34,617 nt of DNA from Rhizaria sp. SCN 62-66 (Eukaryota > Rhizaria, unplaced): NCBI GenBank assembly GCA_001724265.1, contig MEDY01000327.1, positions 1 through 34,617 on the forward strand, written 5' to 3'. Positions 1 through 9,075 of the stretch are shown here, piece by piece; position 1 is the first letter of the stretch; each line of letters starts with the position of its first letter. Under the pieces are notes generated by a model. The model did not search any database. It saw only the letters and a list, made by a program, of their open reading frames with translations, and was not told the origin of the DNA. A program made the translations under genes and the position numbers.

Positions 1-2
1 CC

Positions 3-1861
3 GCCGCGGGCGCCGCCATGGCCGCCGCCACGGCCGCGGCCTCTGGCGCTGAGGCTGCGCGCGAGTCGCTGGCCGCTGTGGCGGCGGCGCAGCGCGAGGC
101 CGCGCGCACGGCTGCTGACGCCGCCGTGGTGGCTGCGGACCGCGCCAGCGTCGCCGCGGCCGGCCAGGAGGTTGTGGCCGCGGTGCAGGCGGCGGCGGCG
201 CGCGTCATCGACGTCGTCGCAGAGACCGCGGCCAGCGGCCCCCGCAAGTCCGGCTCCAGCGCCAGCGCGGCCGACGGGGGCGACGGTGCCGACAGCGGTG
301 GCGCGGCCGCTGCCGCCGGCGCCGCCGCGGCCGCCGCCGTTCGCGCCTCTGTGCGCGAGGACCTGGCTGCCGTGTCGCGCGCCGTGGCCGCGGTGGCGGA
401 TCAGACCCAGGCCGTGGTAGCCGAGTGGGGCCGCGCCACGGGCAAGAAGCTCGACCAGCAGGCCGAGCGCGGCGCCGCCGCCGCGGCCGCGGCCGCCGCG
501 CTGGCCGCCACGGTCGCCGAGGAGGGCCCGCAGCTGCGCGAGGCGGCCGCGGCGCTTCGCGGGGCAGTGCGCGACGCCGACGCTGCCGCTGCCGCGCGCG
601 CAGCCGCGCAGCAGGAGGCGCTGGTGGCCGAGGTCTACGAGGTGGCGCGCGCGCTGCGCCGCGTTGACGCCGCCGTGGGCGAAGCCGCCGCACGCGGGGC
701 CGACGCCGCGGGCGCGCTGCGCGACCAGGTTTCCGCGCTTGCGTCCCATGTCACGGCCTCGACCTCTGCGGCGCACGGCGGCGACGGCAGCGGCGGCGGC
801 GGCAGCACGACGACCGCGGCGGCGGCGGCCGCGGAGGAGGCGTCGTTCCGGCGCGACATGCGGCACGTGCTGACGGCGCTGGCCGAGCAGGTGCGCGCCG
901 CCGCGGCCGCGGTCGCGCAGNGGCCTCGGCGCGCGCGCTGCAGGCGCTGCAGAGCGACGTGCGCGCCGTCGGCGAGGCCACGGCGGCGCTGCGCGCGCGC
1001 TCTGAGGCCGAGGCGGCGGCCGGACAGTCGCACGGCGCGACCGCGGCCGCCGTCGCCGCCGTGGCGCGCGAGGTCTCGGCGCTCTCGGGCGCGGTCGCAC
1101 GGGCGCAGGAAGAGCTCCAGGAGGAGGCGCGCGCCGCCGCTGAGGCCCGCCGCGCCGCCGCCGAGGCCGCCGCGGCCACGCGCGCCGGTGAAGCGCGGCT
1201 GCGGACCGAGGCGCGTGACGCCGCCGCTGACACGGCCGCGCAGCTTAAGCGCCTGCTCGCAGTCTGCGGCGAGGCCCGCTCTGCCGCGGTCGCCGCCAAC
1301 AGCGCTGCGCCCGGCGCCGCGGCGGCGTCCGAGGCCGTGGCGGCGCAGCTGAGCGCTATCGTCCGCGCCCTCGGCGACCGTGACCGCGAATCCGACTCTG
1401 GCGCTGGCGCTGGTTTGACTGGCGTGAGCGGCGAGGAGCTGCGCGCCGTGCAGAACGAGCTGGCGGCGGGCTTTGCGGCCGTGCAGACGGCGCTGACGGC
1501 GGCGGACCAGCGGCAGCAGCGCGCGGCGGCCGCGGGCGCGCAGCAGCAGTCGGAGGAGCGCGCCGAGCGGCAGCAGCGCGCGCAGCAGGCCGAGGACCTG
1601 CGCGGCGCGCTGAGCGGCATGGCCGAGATGCTGGCTCAGACCACCGGGCTCGTCGCGCACCTGCGTGTGGTGGCCGAGAGCGAGGCCGCGCAGAACGGGC
1701 ACGCTCGCGCCGCGCTGCTGGGCGAGGTCCGGGCCATCGGGACCTTCCTCGGCAACGGCGGGGTTGGCGGCGCTGCGGCGCAGGCGCAGAGTGACAGCGG
1801 CAGTGTGAGTGGCAATGGTAGACAGGCGGGGGCGAGGGTGAGTGACGGGGAGGACAACTGA
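3..1861 (+). CDS. Ala-rich coiled-coil protein, 5' partial, frame broken at an N
   Basis: I do not recognise a family. The frame is open from the window edge; the first ATG (18) sits inside an Ala-rich run and may be internal, so the 5' end is treated as missing. The product is dominated by Ala with regularly spaced Glu, Arg, Gln, Leu and Val, as in a long helical coiled coil, and ends in a short Gly/Ser-rich acidic tail before TGA at 1859-1861. The base at 921 is undetermined and the frame changes there. Upstream, codons start in the frame of position 18. Downstream, the same Ala/Glu/Arg/Gln composition resumes in the frame starting at 923 (Ala-Ser-Ala-Arg-Ala-Leu-Gln). One missing base at the N explains this better than a biological frameshift. 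Third positions are almost all G or C. It converges with the GET4 gene. A structural or filament role is only a guess. Confidence 0.6.
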
Positions 1862-2377
1862 ATCCGCCAAGCACGTCGAAACAAACAACCAGAGCCTGTT
1901 GGCTGACTGATTGACTCATTCTCTCGATATATTAGCTCCCTGCTCTTACCTAGTCCCATTTCGTCCGAAGAACACAAGCCCAAAACAAGCACCAGAATTT
2001 AGCATGCATGTTGTTTATTTCAGGACTTCTTATCATTAGTTCAAACAACAATTATTAATACAATCACATTGTTTTACATCTTTAGCGACACAAGTGAACC
2101 TTTTCAGGGAAGCCGAATACTTGGGAGTGTTCAACTCGTCCGGCTGTTTCCCTGTCCATGAATCTTGATATCTTGACTAGAACCATGGTAATACTGTATT
2201 CGGTATTGATATTGATGTTTCTGGGCCCTGTACGTACACATGTGCGTCCAATACACAAACAAACGTACACACATGGTAACATCGCAGGCTTACACCGCTC
2301 CGCTCCACCGTCCGCCACTTGCATAGTCATCTCACGTCGGATTTGCTCAGCTGTTGATGTTGCTGCTGTTGTTGTGT
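1862..2377. other. Convergent 3' intergenic spacer
   Basis: AT-richer spacer between the ends of the coiled-coil gene and the GET4 homologue. The short open frames here have no coding-like composition. It presumably holds both 3' UTRs; no RNA gene or repeat was recognised. Confidence 0.5.
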
Positions 2378-3424
2378 TCAGCCACGTGCGTTGTTGTCGC
2401 CGCCGCCGAGCATCATCTCGAGCATGCTCTTCTTCTGCTGAACGCCACAGTAGACGCCGGCGGCCTTGTTGACGAGCTCCTTGAACGCGGCGTCGCGCTG
2501 CAGCACCACGGCGTACTTGGTCACGAGCATCTTGTACAATTCCTGCGACCCGCGCTCGCAGGCGACGGGAAAGAACTCAGCGAAATGCGTCAGCGGCGAC
2601 GCCGCGAGCGCCGAGTCGTCGTGGAACTTGGCCTTGTAGACCTTGCTGAGCGCGCGCGCGTGCGCAGCGTCGCCCGCGGCGAGCGCCTGCAGCACGGCGC
2701 GTGTGAGGAAGAGGTCGCGCTCCTCGGCGGGCGCCGTCTGGGCCCACGCGGCGAGGCACAGTGCGTGCTGCGCGGGCGCGCCTGCCTTGAAGTAGGCCTT
2801 GGAGGCCAGCGCGAACGACTGGGTGCGCGCCAGGTGCGCGGCCAGCGCGACGTACAGCGGCGCGAGCGCGCGCGCGGGGAGCAGCGCCTGCTCGGCCTTG
2901 TCCAGCGGCGTCACGGGCGCGCGGCGGGGCTCGGCGAAGGCGGTGTTGGAGTCGAAATGGAAGGGCGTGTATGCCAGGTCGCGCGACGCGCCAAGGGCCC
3001 ACTTGATCGCGGCGCGCATGAAGCGCACGGCCTGGTCCTCGCGCACCACGGTCGCCGCGGCCGCGGACGAGGTCACGGGGCCCGCCGCGGCATCGGTGGC
3101 TGCGACAGAGTCGGCGGGGAAGGCCGCGAAGACGCGCTTGATGGTGTTGACATGGGCCTCGGTCACCTCAGCCTTGGCCTTGGCCAGCAGCTCCAGGTAG
3201 TGGATGCCGACCTGCGCGCCCAGGCTGGCCTCACCCTGCGCCAGGAGACCCAGCGCGCCGTCGACGGAGAGCGCGTAGGCGGCGTCGTAGGCCTTGGAGG
3301 TGGCGTAGCGGTTGGCGATAGTGAAGATGAGACGGATGGCCTCGTAGCACTTGCCGTCCGTCAGCATGCCGCTGATCGTCGTCTGCACCTTGCGCAGCTG
3401 CGCCAGACGCGCGTCGGAGCTCAT
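2378..3424 (-). CDS. GET4: GET4/TRC35 homologue, tail-anchored protein insertion pathway
   Basis: GET4 is a cytosolic alpha-solenoid that, with GET5/UBL4A (and BAG6 in animals), hands tail-anchored proteins from the chaperone SGT2/SGTA to the GET3 ATPase for ER insertion. The 348-residue product matches the family in length and order. An N-terminal helical repeat carries the family-like segment YEAIRLIFTIANRY, a middle region reads FMRAAIKWALG, and a later helix reads LFLTRAVLQALAAGDAAHA. The C-terminal signature YCGVQQKKSMLEMMLGG corresponds to the conserved FFGVPPKQ...LLGNLL end of GET4. An Ala-rich insertion lies near residue 120. I chose ATG 3424 (MSSDARLAQL) because the frame upstream, although open to 3535, is not coding-like. 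There is no intron. The call rests on recognised motifs, not an alignment. Confidence 0.85.
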   Translation of the reverse strand: MSSDARLAQLRKVQTTISGMLTDGKCYEAIRLIFTIANRYATSKAYDAAYALSVDGALGLLAQGEASLGAQVGIHYLELLAKAKAEVTEAHVNTIKRVFAAFPADSVAATDAAAGPVTSSAAAATVVREDQAVRFMRAAIKWALGASRDLAYTPFHFDSNTAFAEPRRAPVTPLDKAEQALLPARALAPLYVALAAHLARTQSFALASKAYFKAGAPAQHALCLAAWAQTAPAEERDLFLTRAVLQALAAGDAAHARALSKVYKAKFHDDSALAASPLTHFAEFFPVACERGSQELYKMLVTKYAVVLQRDAAFKELVNKAAGVYCGVQQKKSMLEMMLGGGDNNARG

Positions 3425-4259
3425 CGGGGAACTAAGTGCACGCACGGGGATGTGGCGAATGTGTCGTGAGGAAGTAGGCAATGAGATCAGGGAACAGACA
3501 AGGGGCGAAGAGAAGGGTAGTTCGACAGAGAACAAAAGGTCATGTCAGAGCGAGTTCAGGGATACAATCAAAAGCTGGAAGGACAAAACTAAAAATTCAC
3601 ACTACAAATCACACGTGTCATTCTATTCAAATTAAAACAAACACAAAATATCATACACAGGACGCGTGGTTCGTTCACAGAGATAGCCCAATTCGCTGGT
3701 CCGCACAGTCATCAAATATCAACCGACTCTGCTCACGGTCATCAAGCAGCAGGGAGACAGCAAAGAGGCCCGACCTGCAACTTTCAACGCGGATACGGCG
3801 AGGATAACAATGGCATAAAGAAATAAAAACAGAGATCACGTTTGTTAATGAGAATATTGTATTCCCCGGCATCCTAAGCGGCGCACAGGGGTGATTTCGT
3901 GAAACATATACAGCATAATAGCGATACTATCACTACGAAGAGGAGCTAGCTAAAAGTTGAATCAGCAGAGCCCGCCGCGCCCCGGCCTAGCAGGGGCCAC
4001 GGCGGGGCGGGCGGGGAGGGGGCGCGCGAACCAGCGACGACAGGCGACACAGAGCGCGCTGTAGGTCAAACCGAGGCGCGCGCGCAGGGGGTGATGATGT
4101 TACGATGATGCCGTGACAAGAGGCGCCTTTACAGCGCTCTGTCCCTACTCTCTGGCGTGCTACCACCCGCGAACGTTGGTGAGCTCACTCATTGAGTGGA
4201 ATTTTGTCCGGCCGGTACGATGGGCGCTACATGGACAACACAGTTGACGGTAGGAGCAC
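3425..4259. other. Intergenic spacer with a GC-rich island
   Basis: 835 bp between the GET4 start and the 3' end of the small secreted gene. Most of it is AT-rich and shows nothing I recognise. The exception is an island at about 3965-4100 that is very GC-rich, has no long open frame, and contains short self-complementary stretches such as GCCCC...GGGGC at 3973-3995. See findings. Confidence 0.5.
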
Positions 4260-4544
4260 TTAGTTGAAGAGGTAGCGGAGGCGGGCGGGGATGGGCTCGA
4301 TGGCGGAGGTGGCGTTGAGCTCGCAGATGAAGACACCCTCAGGGAGGCCGGCAGCGCGCTCAGCGTTAACACAGGTGCTGGGAACAGCCATTGCAGCGCA
4401 CCAGACACACTTCTGGCCATCAGCGGGGCCCTCCTGGGACTTCTTGCACACATCCTTCGACTTGACGTCGAGGCAGGAGGGGACATCGCCAGCGGAGACG
4501 AGGGCGACGGCGAGGAGGGCGAGAAGAGCGAGAACGCGGGACAT
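4260..4544 (-). CDS. Small secreted six-cysteine protein, PSI-like spacing
   Basis: A 94-residue product. It begins with a clear signal peptide (MSRVLALLALLAVALVSAG, cleavage likely near residue 19), so it should enter the secretory pathway. The mature part has exactly six cysteines arranged C-x8-C-x12-C-x2-C-x8-C and a last Cys before the C-terminal tail. The CVWC core resembles plexin-semaphorin-integrin (PSI)-like or other small disulfide-rich extracellular modules, but I cannot assign a family. It ends with TAA at 4260-4262. Codon use is GC-biased like its neighbours and no intron is apparent. It is transcribed divergently from the EMC8/9 gene, sharing a 625-bp intergenic region. No function is claimed. 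Confidence 0.7.
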   Translation of the reverse strand: MSRVLALLALLAVALVSAGDVPSCLDVKSKDVCKKSQEGPADGQKCVWCAAMAVPSTCVNAERAAGLPEGVFICELNATSAIEPIPARLRYLFN

Positions 4545-5169
4545 AGAGAACTAGCTGCGGGGAATTAAAGGAGTGGTGAATAAGAAAGTGGTGAAAAGAG
4601 TCGGATAGAGCAGAAGGGGTGAGTGAACCAGGGTAAACAAGGGCGATGGGTATGGATGACGACATCGCCACGGGGAGGGCTTTCGCAGAGTCAGTACGCT
4701 CCACAACTGACGCCCAAACGCAACAATGGAAATTATAATGAAACACAAAACAAGCAGTTATGTCTAAAAACACTAATCACAAACGCGCAGAAGTGCCTGA
4801 ACATCGCAGATCTACCCAGTGGTTTCCGCATCACAAGCCCCGGGCCCTGCCCACGTCGCCCTTCCCATGGTCCGACAGTCTGTGGCCAAAACAGAAGTCT
4901 GGTCAGTGACCACAGTCACTTCGGTCACAAAATGACTGGGACTTTTCATGAGGCTAGAACTCGATCAACTTTCCGATAATAGGAATGATTTCGTTTGTAC
5001 ACCTATTAACATGTTGTTTTATCGCTTATTTTCTTTTGTATTTGCTATAGAAGACTTTCTTAGTTCTCTGCGCTTCCGCAAAGAGACCCGCTTTGTAACT
5101 CGCCAACACCCCTTGTTGTCACTCCCTCTTCACTGCAACCACAGACTCACAACTCTCTCTGAGTCGCGA
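4545..5169. promoter_or_regulatory. Divergent promoter region with a TGAC half-site cluster
   Basis: Shared upstream region of the small secreted gene (-) and the EMC8/9 gene (+). At 4901-4936 there are five GTCA/TGAC half-sites in 36 bp, including the perfect palindrome GGTCAGTGACC (4901-4911) and the inverted repeat AGTGAC-cac-AGTCACT (4905-4920). TGAC half-sites are typical of bZIP and some nuclear-type factors; which factor binds here is unknown. No other element was recognised. Confidence 0.35.
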
Positions 5170-6406
5170 ATGCAGCTGCCTACCTGCTCCTTGGCGCCCG
5201 ATGCGGCGACCGTGGCCGTGCTGCACTGCCTCAAGTACCCGTCCAACCCCGTCTTCGGCCTCCTCCTCGGCCGCGCGTCCGCCACCAGCATCGAGGTACG
5301 ATCGACTCCAAACCAGTTCATCGCGATACAACACACGTCCTGTTGCAGCCGACGTTCTGCATAAAACACCAGAGTTTATAGACTTGCACTGGGGCAAACA
5401 CCACCTTTGGCCCAGTGCAAGCCTATAAACCTTGGTGCTTTATGCAGAACGTCGGCTATGACACGCAAGATTCGGCTATTCAGCTTAAACGCACAATAAC
5501 ACATATTTCTCTGTAGGTTAGTCACTATATTATCTTATAATGTTTCTATATTTCCTCATTTTGATTCTTCCATCTGTTCAGATCGTGGACGCGGCGCCCG
5601 TGTCGCACCTGCCCCTGCTGGCGCCGACGGCCGAGGCGGCGCTGCTGCAGGCCCGCGCCGCCGCCGCCGCGCGCGGGCTCGCTGTCGTCGGCGCCTACAC
5701 GGCCCCCGCGGCCGCCAACGACCCCCCGGCCGTGCTCCCTGCGCGCCTCGTCGCGCAGCTTGTCTCTGTCTCCTCCTCCTCCTCCTCTGTGTCCTCGAGC
5801 GCTGCGGACGCGGCGCTGCCTGCCGCGACGGCGCTGCTGCCTGCGGCGGTGTTGCTGCGCGTGCGCGCGTTCGGGCTGCTGGAGCAGTTCTCCCCCGACC
5901 CGTCCAACGCCGGCGACGACGACAGCGGCAGCGACGACGACACTGACGGCGACAGCAAGCGTGAAGATGGGGACAAAACCGGTGCTCCTGCCAGCGCGCC
6001 TGCAAGCGCTAAGGCCGAGCGCAACGACGGGCTCAAGGGCAAGTCCGTCTTCCGCGTGCTCGTCGCCACCAAGGCCTCCGTCGCCGCCGCCGCTGCCACC
6101 GCCGCCGCCGCCGCCGCGTCCGGCAACAGCAAGGGCCCGGGCCGCGAGCAGGCGACCGTGGGCGGCGGCGGCGGCGGCGGCGTCGCTGTCGCCGGCGCGG
6201 GCGACGTGCCCCCCGGCTTGACTTACTTCGGCGGCATGCTCATGCCGGCCGGGGAGCGCTTCCTGCAGGGCCTGCGCAGCGCTATCATGCAGAACGCGTT
6301 TCCGGGCGACTTCGACTCGTACTTGGATGGCGAGGTTGTGGGCGCTTCGGGGCAGTGGCTTGACAACTCCGCCGTGCTGGCCGCAGCTGGAAAGGCTGGG
6401 CAGTGA
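5170..6406 (+). CDS. EMC8: EMC8/EMC9 homologue, ER membrane protein complex subunit
   Basis: EMC8/9 is a cytosolic MPN-fold subunit of the ER membrane protein complex, which inserts transmembrane segments. Two exons, 5170-5295 and 5582-6406, join in phase 0 (donor GTACGA, acceptor TTCAG) to give 316 residues. Exon 1 supplies the family N-terminus (HCLKYPSNPVFGLLLGR, like the conserved HxxKYPxxxVxGLLL). Exon 2 continues with VDAAPVSHLPLLAPTAEAAL and a GLAVVGAYTAP segment equivalent to the family GYYxA strand. The C-terminus has FPGDFDSYLDG matching the family DFDNHLDD. The usual length is about 200; the extra roughly 100 residues are a Ser-rich loop, an acidic DDDSGSDDD stretch and Ala/Gly tracts inserted between conserved blocks. 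EMC8 and EMC9 are paralogues in vertebrates, so the symbol means the EMC8/9 family. The intron contains a long hairpin. Confidence 0.87.
5347..5457. repeat. 111-nt near-perfect inverted repeat (hairpin) inside the EMC8/9 intron
   Basis: Arms 5347-5398 and 5406-5457 are each 52 nt, with a 7-nt loop (5399-5405). They match at 47 of 52 positions and the outer 19 bp (AGCCGACGTTCTGCATAAA) are perfect. It lies 51 nt after the donor and 124 nt before the acceptor. It could be a small RNA precursor, a foldback or MITE-type insertion, or an intron structural element. No clear target-site duplication was seen. Confidence 0.85.
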
Positions 6407-6766
6407 GTAAATGCTTACGAAGTAGCTAGTAAACACTGATCACTTCATCATATTCTGATTTTGGCGCTGTTTATTGAAATTCTCAATGATGTCTGTGTCA
6501 TTTAGTGTGGTCGCAGAGGGGCCATGCTGCACGTAAAGAAGAATATCTACACGCCTGTGGAAAGCGCGCGTTGATGTGCGATTAGATTCTTATGAAAAAT
6601 ACATACTCGATCGTCAACTCGGGTTATCATAGCTATAAATAGACACTGTTTGATGTTATCTATTTGTCCTTATTTAATATCTCTTGTGTGTTCTGTTTTC
6701 ATTGCGATACGTCTGTTTTAGTGTCTCTGCTCGTTCCGCTGCGTTCGTCAAGCGTTTGCTGACCTC
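6407..6766. promoter_or_regulatory. FIGNL1 upstream region with TATA box and E2F-like site
   Basis: 360 bp between EMC8/9 and the FIGNL1 homologue. A good TATA box, CTATAAATAG, lies at 6633-6642, 125 bp before the ATG. TTTGGCGC at 6460-6467 matches the E2F consensus TTTSSCGC. Both are single sequence matches; use in vivo is inferred. Confidence 0.4.
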
Positions 6767-7243
6767 ATGACCGATCGCAACGCCTCGCCCTGGGGCCCGC
6801 ACGCACCGCAGCCGCGCGCAGCATACGCCCGCGCGCACCGTACGTCTTTATTTTATGTTTTATTTCTTGCATGTCTCTTTGTGTCGCTCTATTTCGATCC
6901 CCTCACCCGCTTTCCCATCTTCCGGCTTGCCTTATCTCTCTTAACCATCACGTCCAACAACACCGACCGCCAATTTCCGTTGCTTGTCTCACTTAGAAAG
7001 CAACATGGGCAGCGGATTTGGCCCCGCTGCAGTCTCCTCTGCCGCTAGCGGCGGCGGCGGCGGCGGCGCGTATGTCAACAACCCTTGGGGAGGCGCCGGC
7101 CCCTCAGTTGGCCCCTCTGCCGGCCCTAGCTCCGGCGCTGGCGCTGGCGCTGGCGCCTCTGGCTTTGACTACAGCAGTCACGGCCACACAGATCCGTATC
7201 AACAGCAGCAGCAACCCTATCATCAGCAGCAACAGCCGCCGCG

Positions 7244-7283
<40 letters not shown>

Positions 7284-8645
7284 TATCCGCAGCAGCAGTC
7301 GGGACCTGGCCAGCTGAAGCGGCCTTACACCGAGATGAATACTTACAGCGGCGACCAGGGCGGCCCTTACACTGGAAGCGACTGCACTTACAGCAGCGGC
7401 GGTGGTGCTGCGTTCTGTAGCAACGGCGGCGCGTCTAACCAACGCGTCAACATGAACGAAAACAGCACAAACAGCGGCAATGCCAGCGCGAGAGCAATTG
7501 CGGCTGCTTACGACCAGGGCTCCAGTCACTGCCACGGCCACTCTGCCTCACACGGCCACGGCGGCCCCTCCAACAAGAAGCCAGCCCCTGCCCATCGACC
7601 ATCCAACAGCCACAGTGCGGGTGCGAGCGCGAGTGCGGGTGCGGGGGCCGGGGCGGCTGCGGGGGCCGGGGCGGGGGCCGGGGCGGGGGCCGGGGCGGGG
7701 GCGAGGGCGGGTCGCGCCAGTGGGCTGGCTCCGAGTGCGCTGGCTCCGTCGGCCGCTCTTTTGGCGTTCATCAGCAATGTCCGCAACCTCTACAGCAGCT
7801 CGGACACCAACTCTGTCCATGGTCACTCCGCTCACGGTCACTCTGCAGTGGCCTCGGCGACGCTGCACGCGGCCCTCACGGCCTCCACCAGTCTGCAACA
7901 TCAGCAATGCCTGCTGCAGCTGCAACAACAGCAAAAGCCCAGCTCTGAGTCGGACATGGCTGCTGCTGCAGCGGCAGCGGCTGCTGCTGCCGTCGTCGCT
8001 GAGGCCAAAGCCAAAGCCGAGGCTGAGGCTGCCGCCGCCGTGGCCGAGGCTGAGGCTGCCGCAGCAACGGCCGAGGCGGCCCGCTGGCAAGCCCGTTGCC
8101 AGTCGCTCGAGGCCACCGTCGCCGCGCTCAAAAGTCAGGCCGCGTCGCCCGCAAGTCAGGCCGTGTCCCCGGCGACGAGCCAGGTCGCCCCGGATGATCA
8201 AAGTCAGGCTGCCGCCGCGGATCAAATGCAGGCCGCGCGCCGCGAGTGTTTGTCGCTCCAGCAACAGCTGTCCGAGGCCCAGGCCAGGCGGGAGACTGAC
8301 ATTGCGGCGGCGGCGGCGGCGGCGGCGCAGGCCGCGGAGGCCGCGGAGGCCGAGGCAGCGCGGCAGCGGCAGCAGCACGCGCACGAGGTAAAGCAGCTCC
8401 AGCTCCAGCTGCAGCAACAACAGCAACAACAGGAGCAGCAGCAGAACAATAACACAGGTTTGGACTCGTATGCGCAGGCGCAGCTGCAGGCGCAGGCGCA
8501 GGCTGCGGCGGCCGCGTTGGCCGAGGCCCAGGCGGAGGCGCAGGCGCAGCGGCGGCAACTGCAGGGCCAGCAGGGCGAGCTGGGCCACCTGCAGCAGCTG
8601 CTGCAGCAACAGCAGCAGCTCGTTCAGTCGCTCAGGGCGCAGTTG

Positions 8646-8677
<32 letters not shown>

Positions 8678-9041
8678 GCAGCAGCGCAACAACGGTAGCT
8701 TTGGTTTCGACGACTCCAAGACGGGCGGCCTAACTTCCGGTGGCGGCTTACCTTCTGGCGCGGCCCCTGTCCCGTCGGCGGCGGCGGACCCCACGAGCGG
8801 GTTCATGACCGGCAGCCAGCGCATGCTATACGACGAGAACCTGCGCCGCCGCCGCGCGGGACTGCCCCCCCTCACGTCGCTCGCGCAGATCACCAGCGGC
8901 GGCAACAACAATACCAACAACAACAAGAACATGTATAACAACAACAATAATAATAATAATAACAATGCCAACAACGGCGCCAAGCTTGCCGGCGCGCCAG
9001 GCTTCGTCCGCAACGCCTTCGCCCCACCCCGCCCCCTCTCC

Positions 9042-9075
<34 letters not shown>

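Noticed and set aside
635-1888. Long antisense open frame opposite the coiled-coil gene
   Set aside because: GC-rich coding DNA has few stop codons on the other strand. The antisense product is an Arg/Ala/Leu-rich mirror without domain structure and crosses the N.
4088-4180. Box C-like GTGATGA suggesting a C/D snoRNA
   Set aside because: No CTGA box D at a suitable distance and no closing terminal stem.
6287-6296. ATGCAGAACG in EMC8/9 exon 2 identical to part of the intronic hairpin arm
   Set aside because: A 10-base match is expected by chance at this scale, and Met-Gln-Asn coding explains it.
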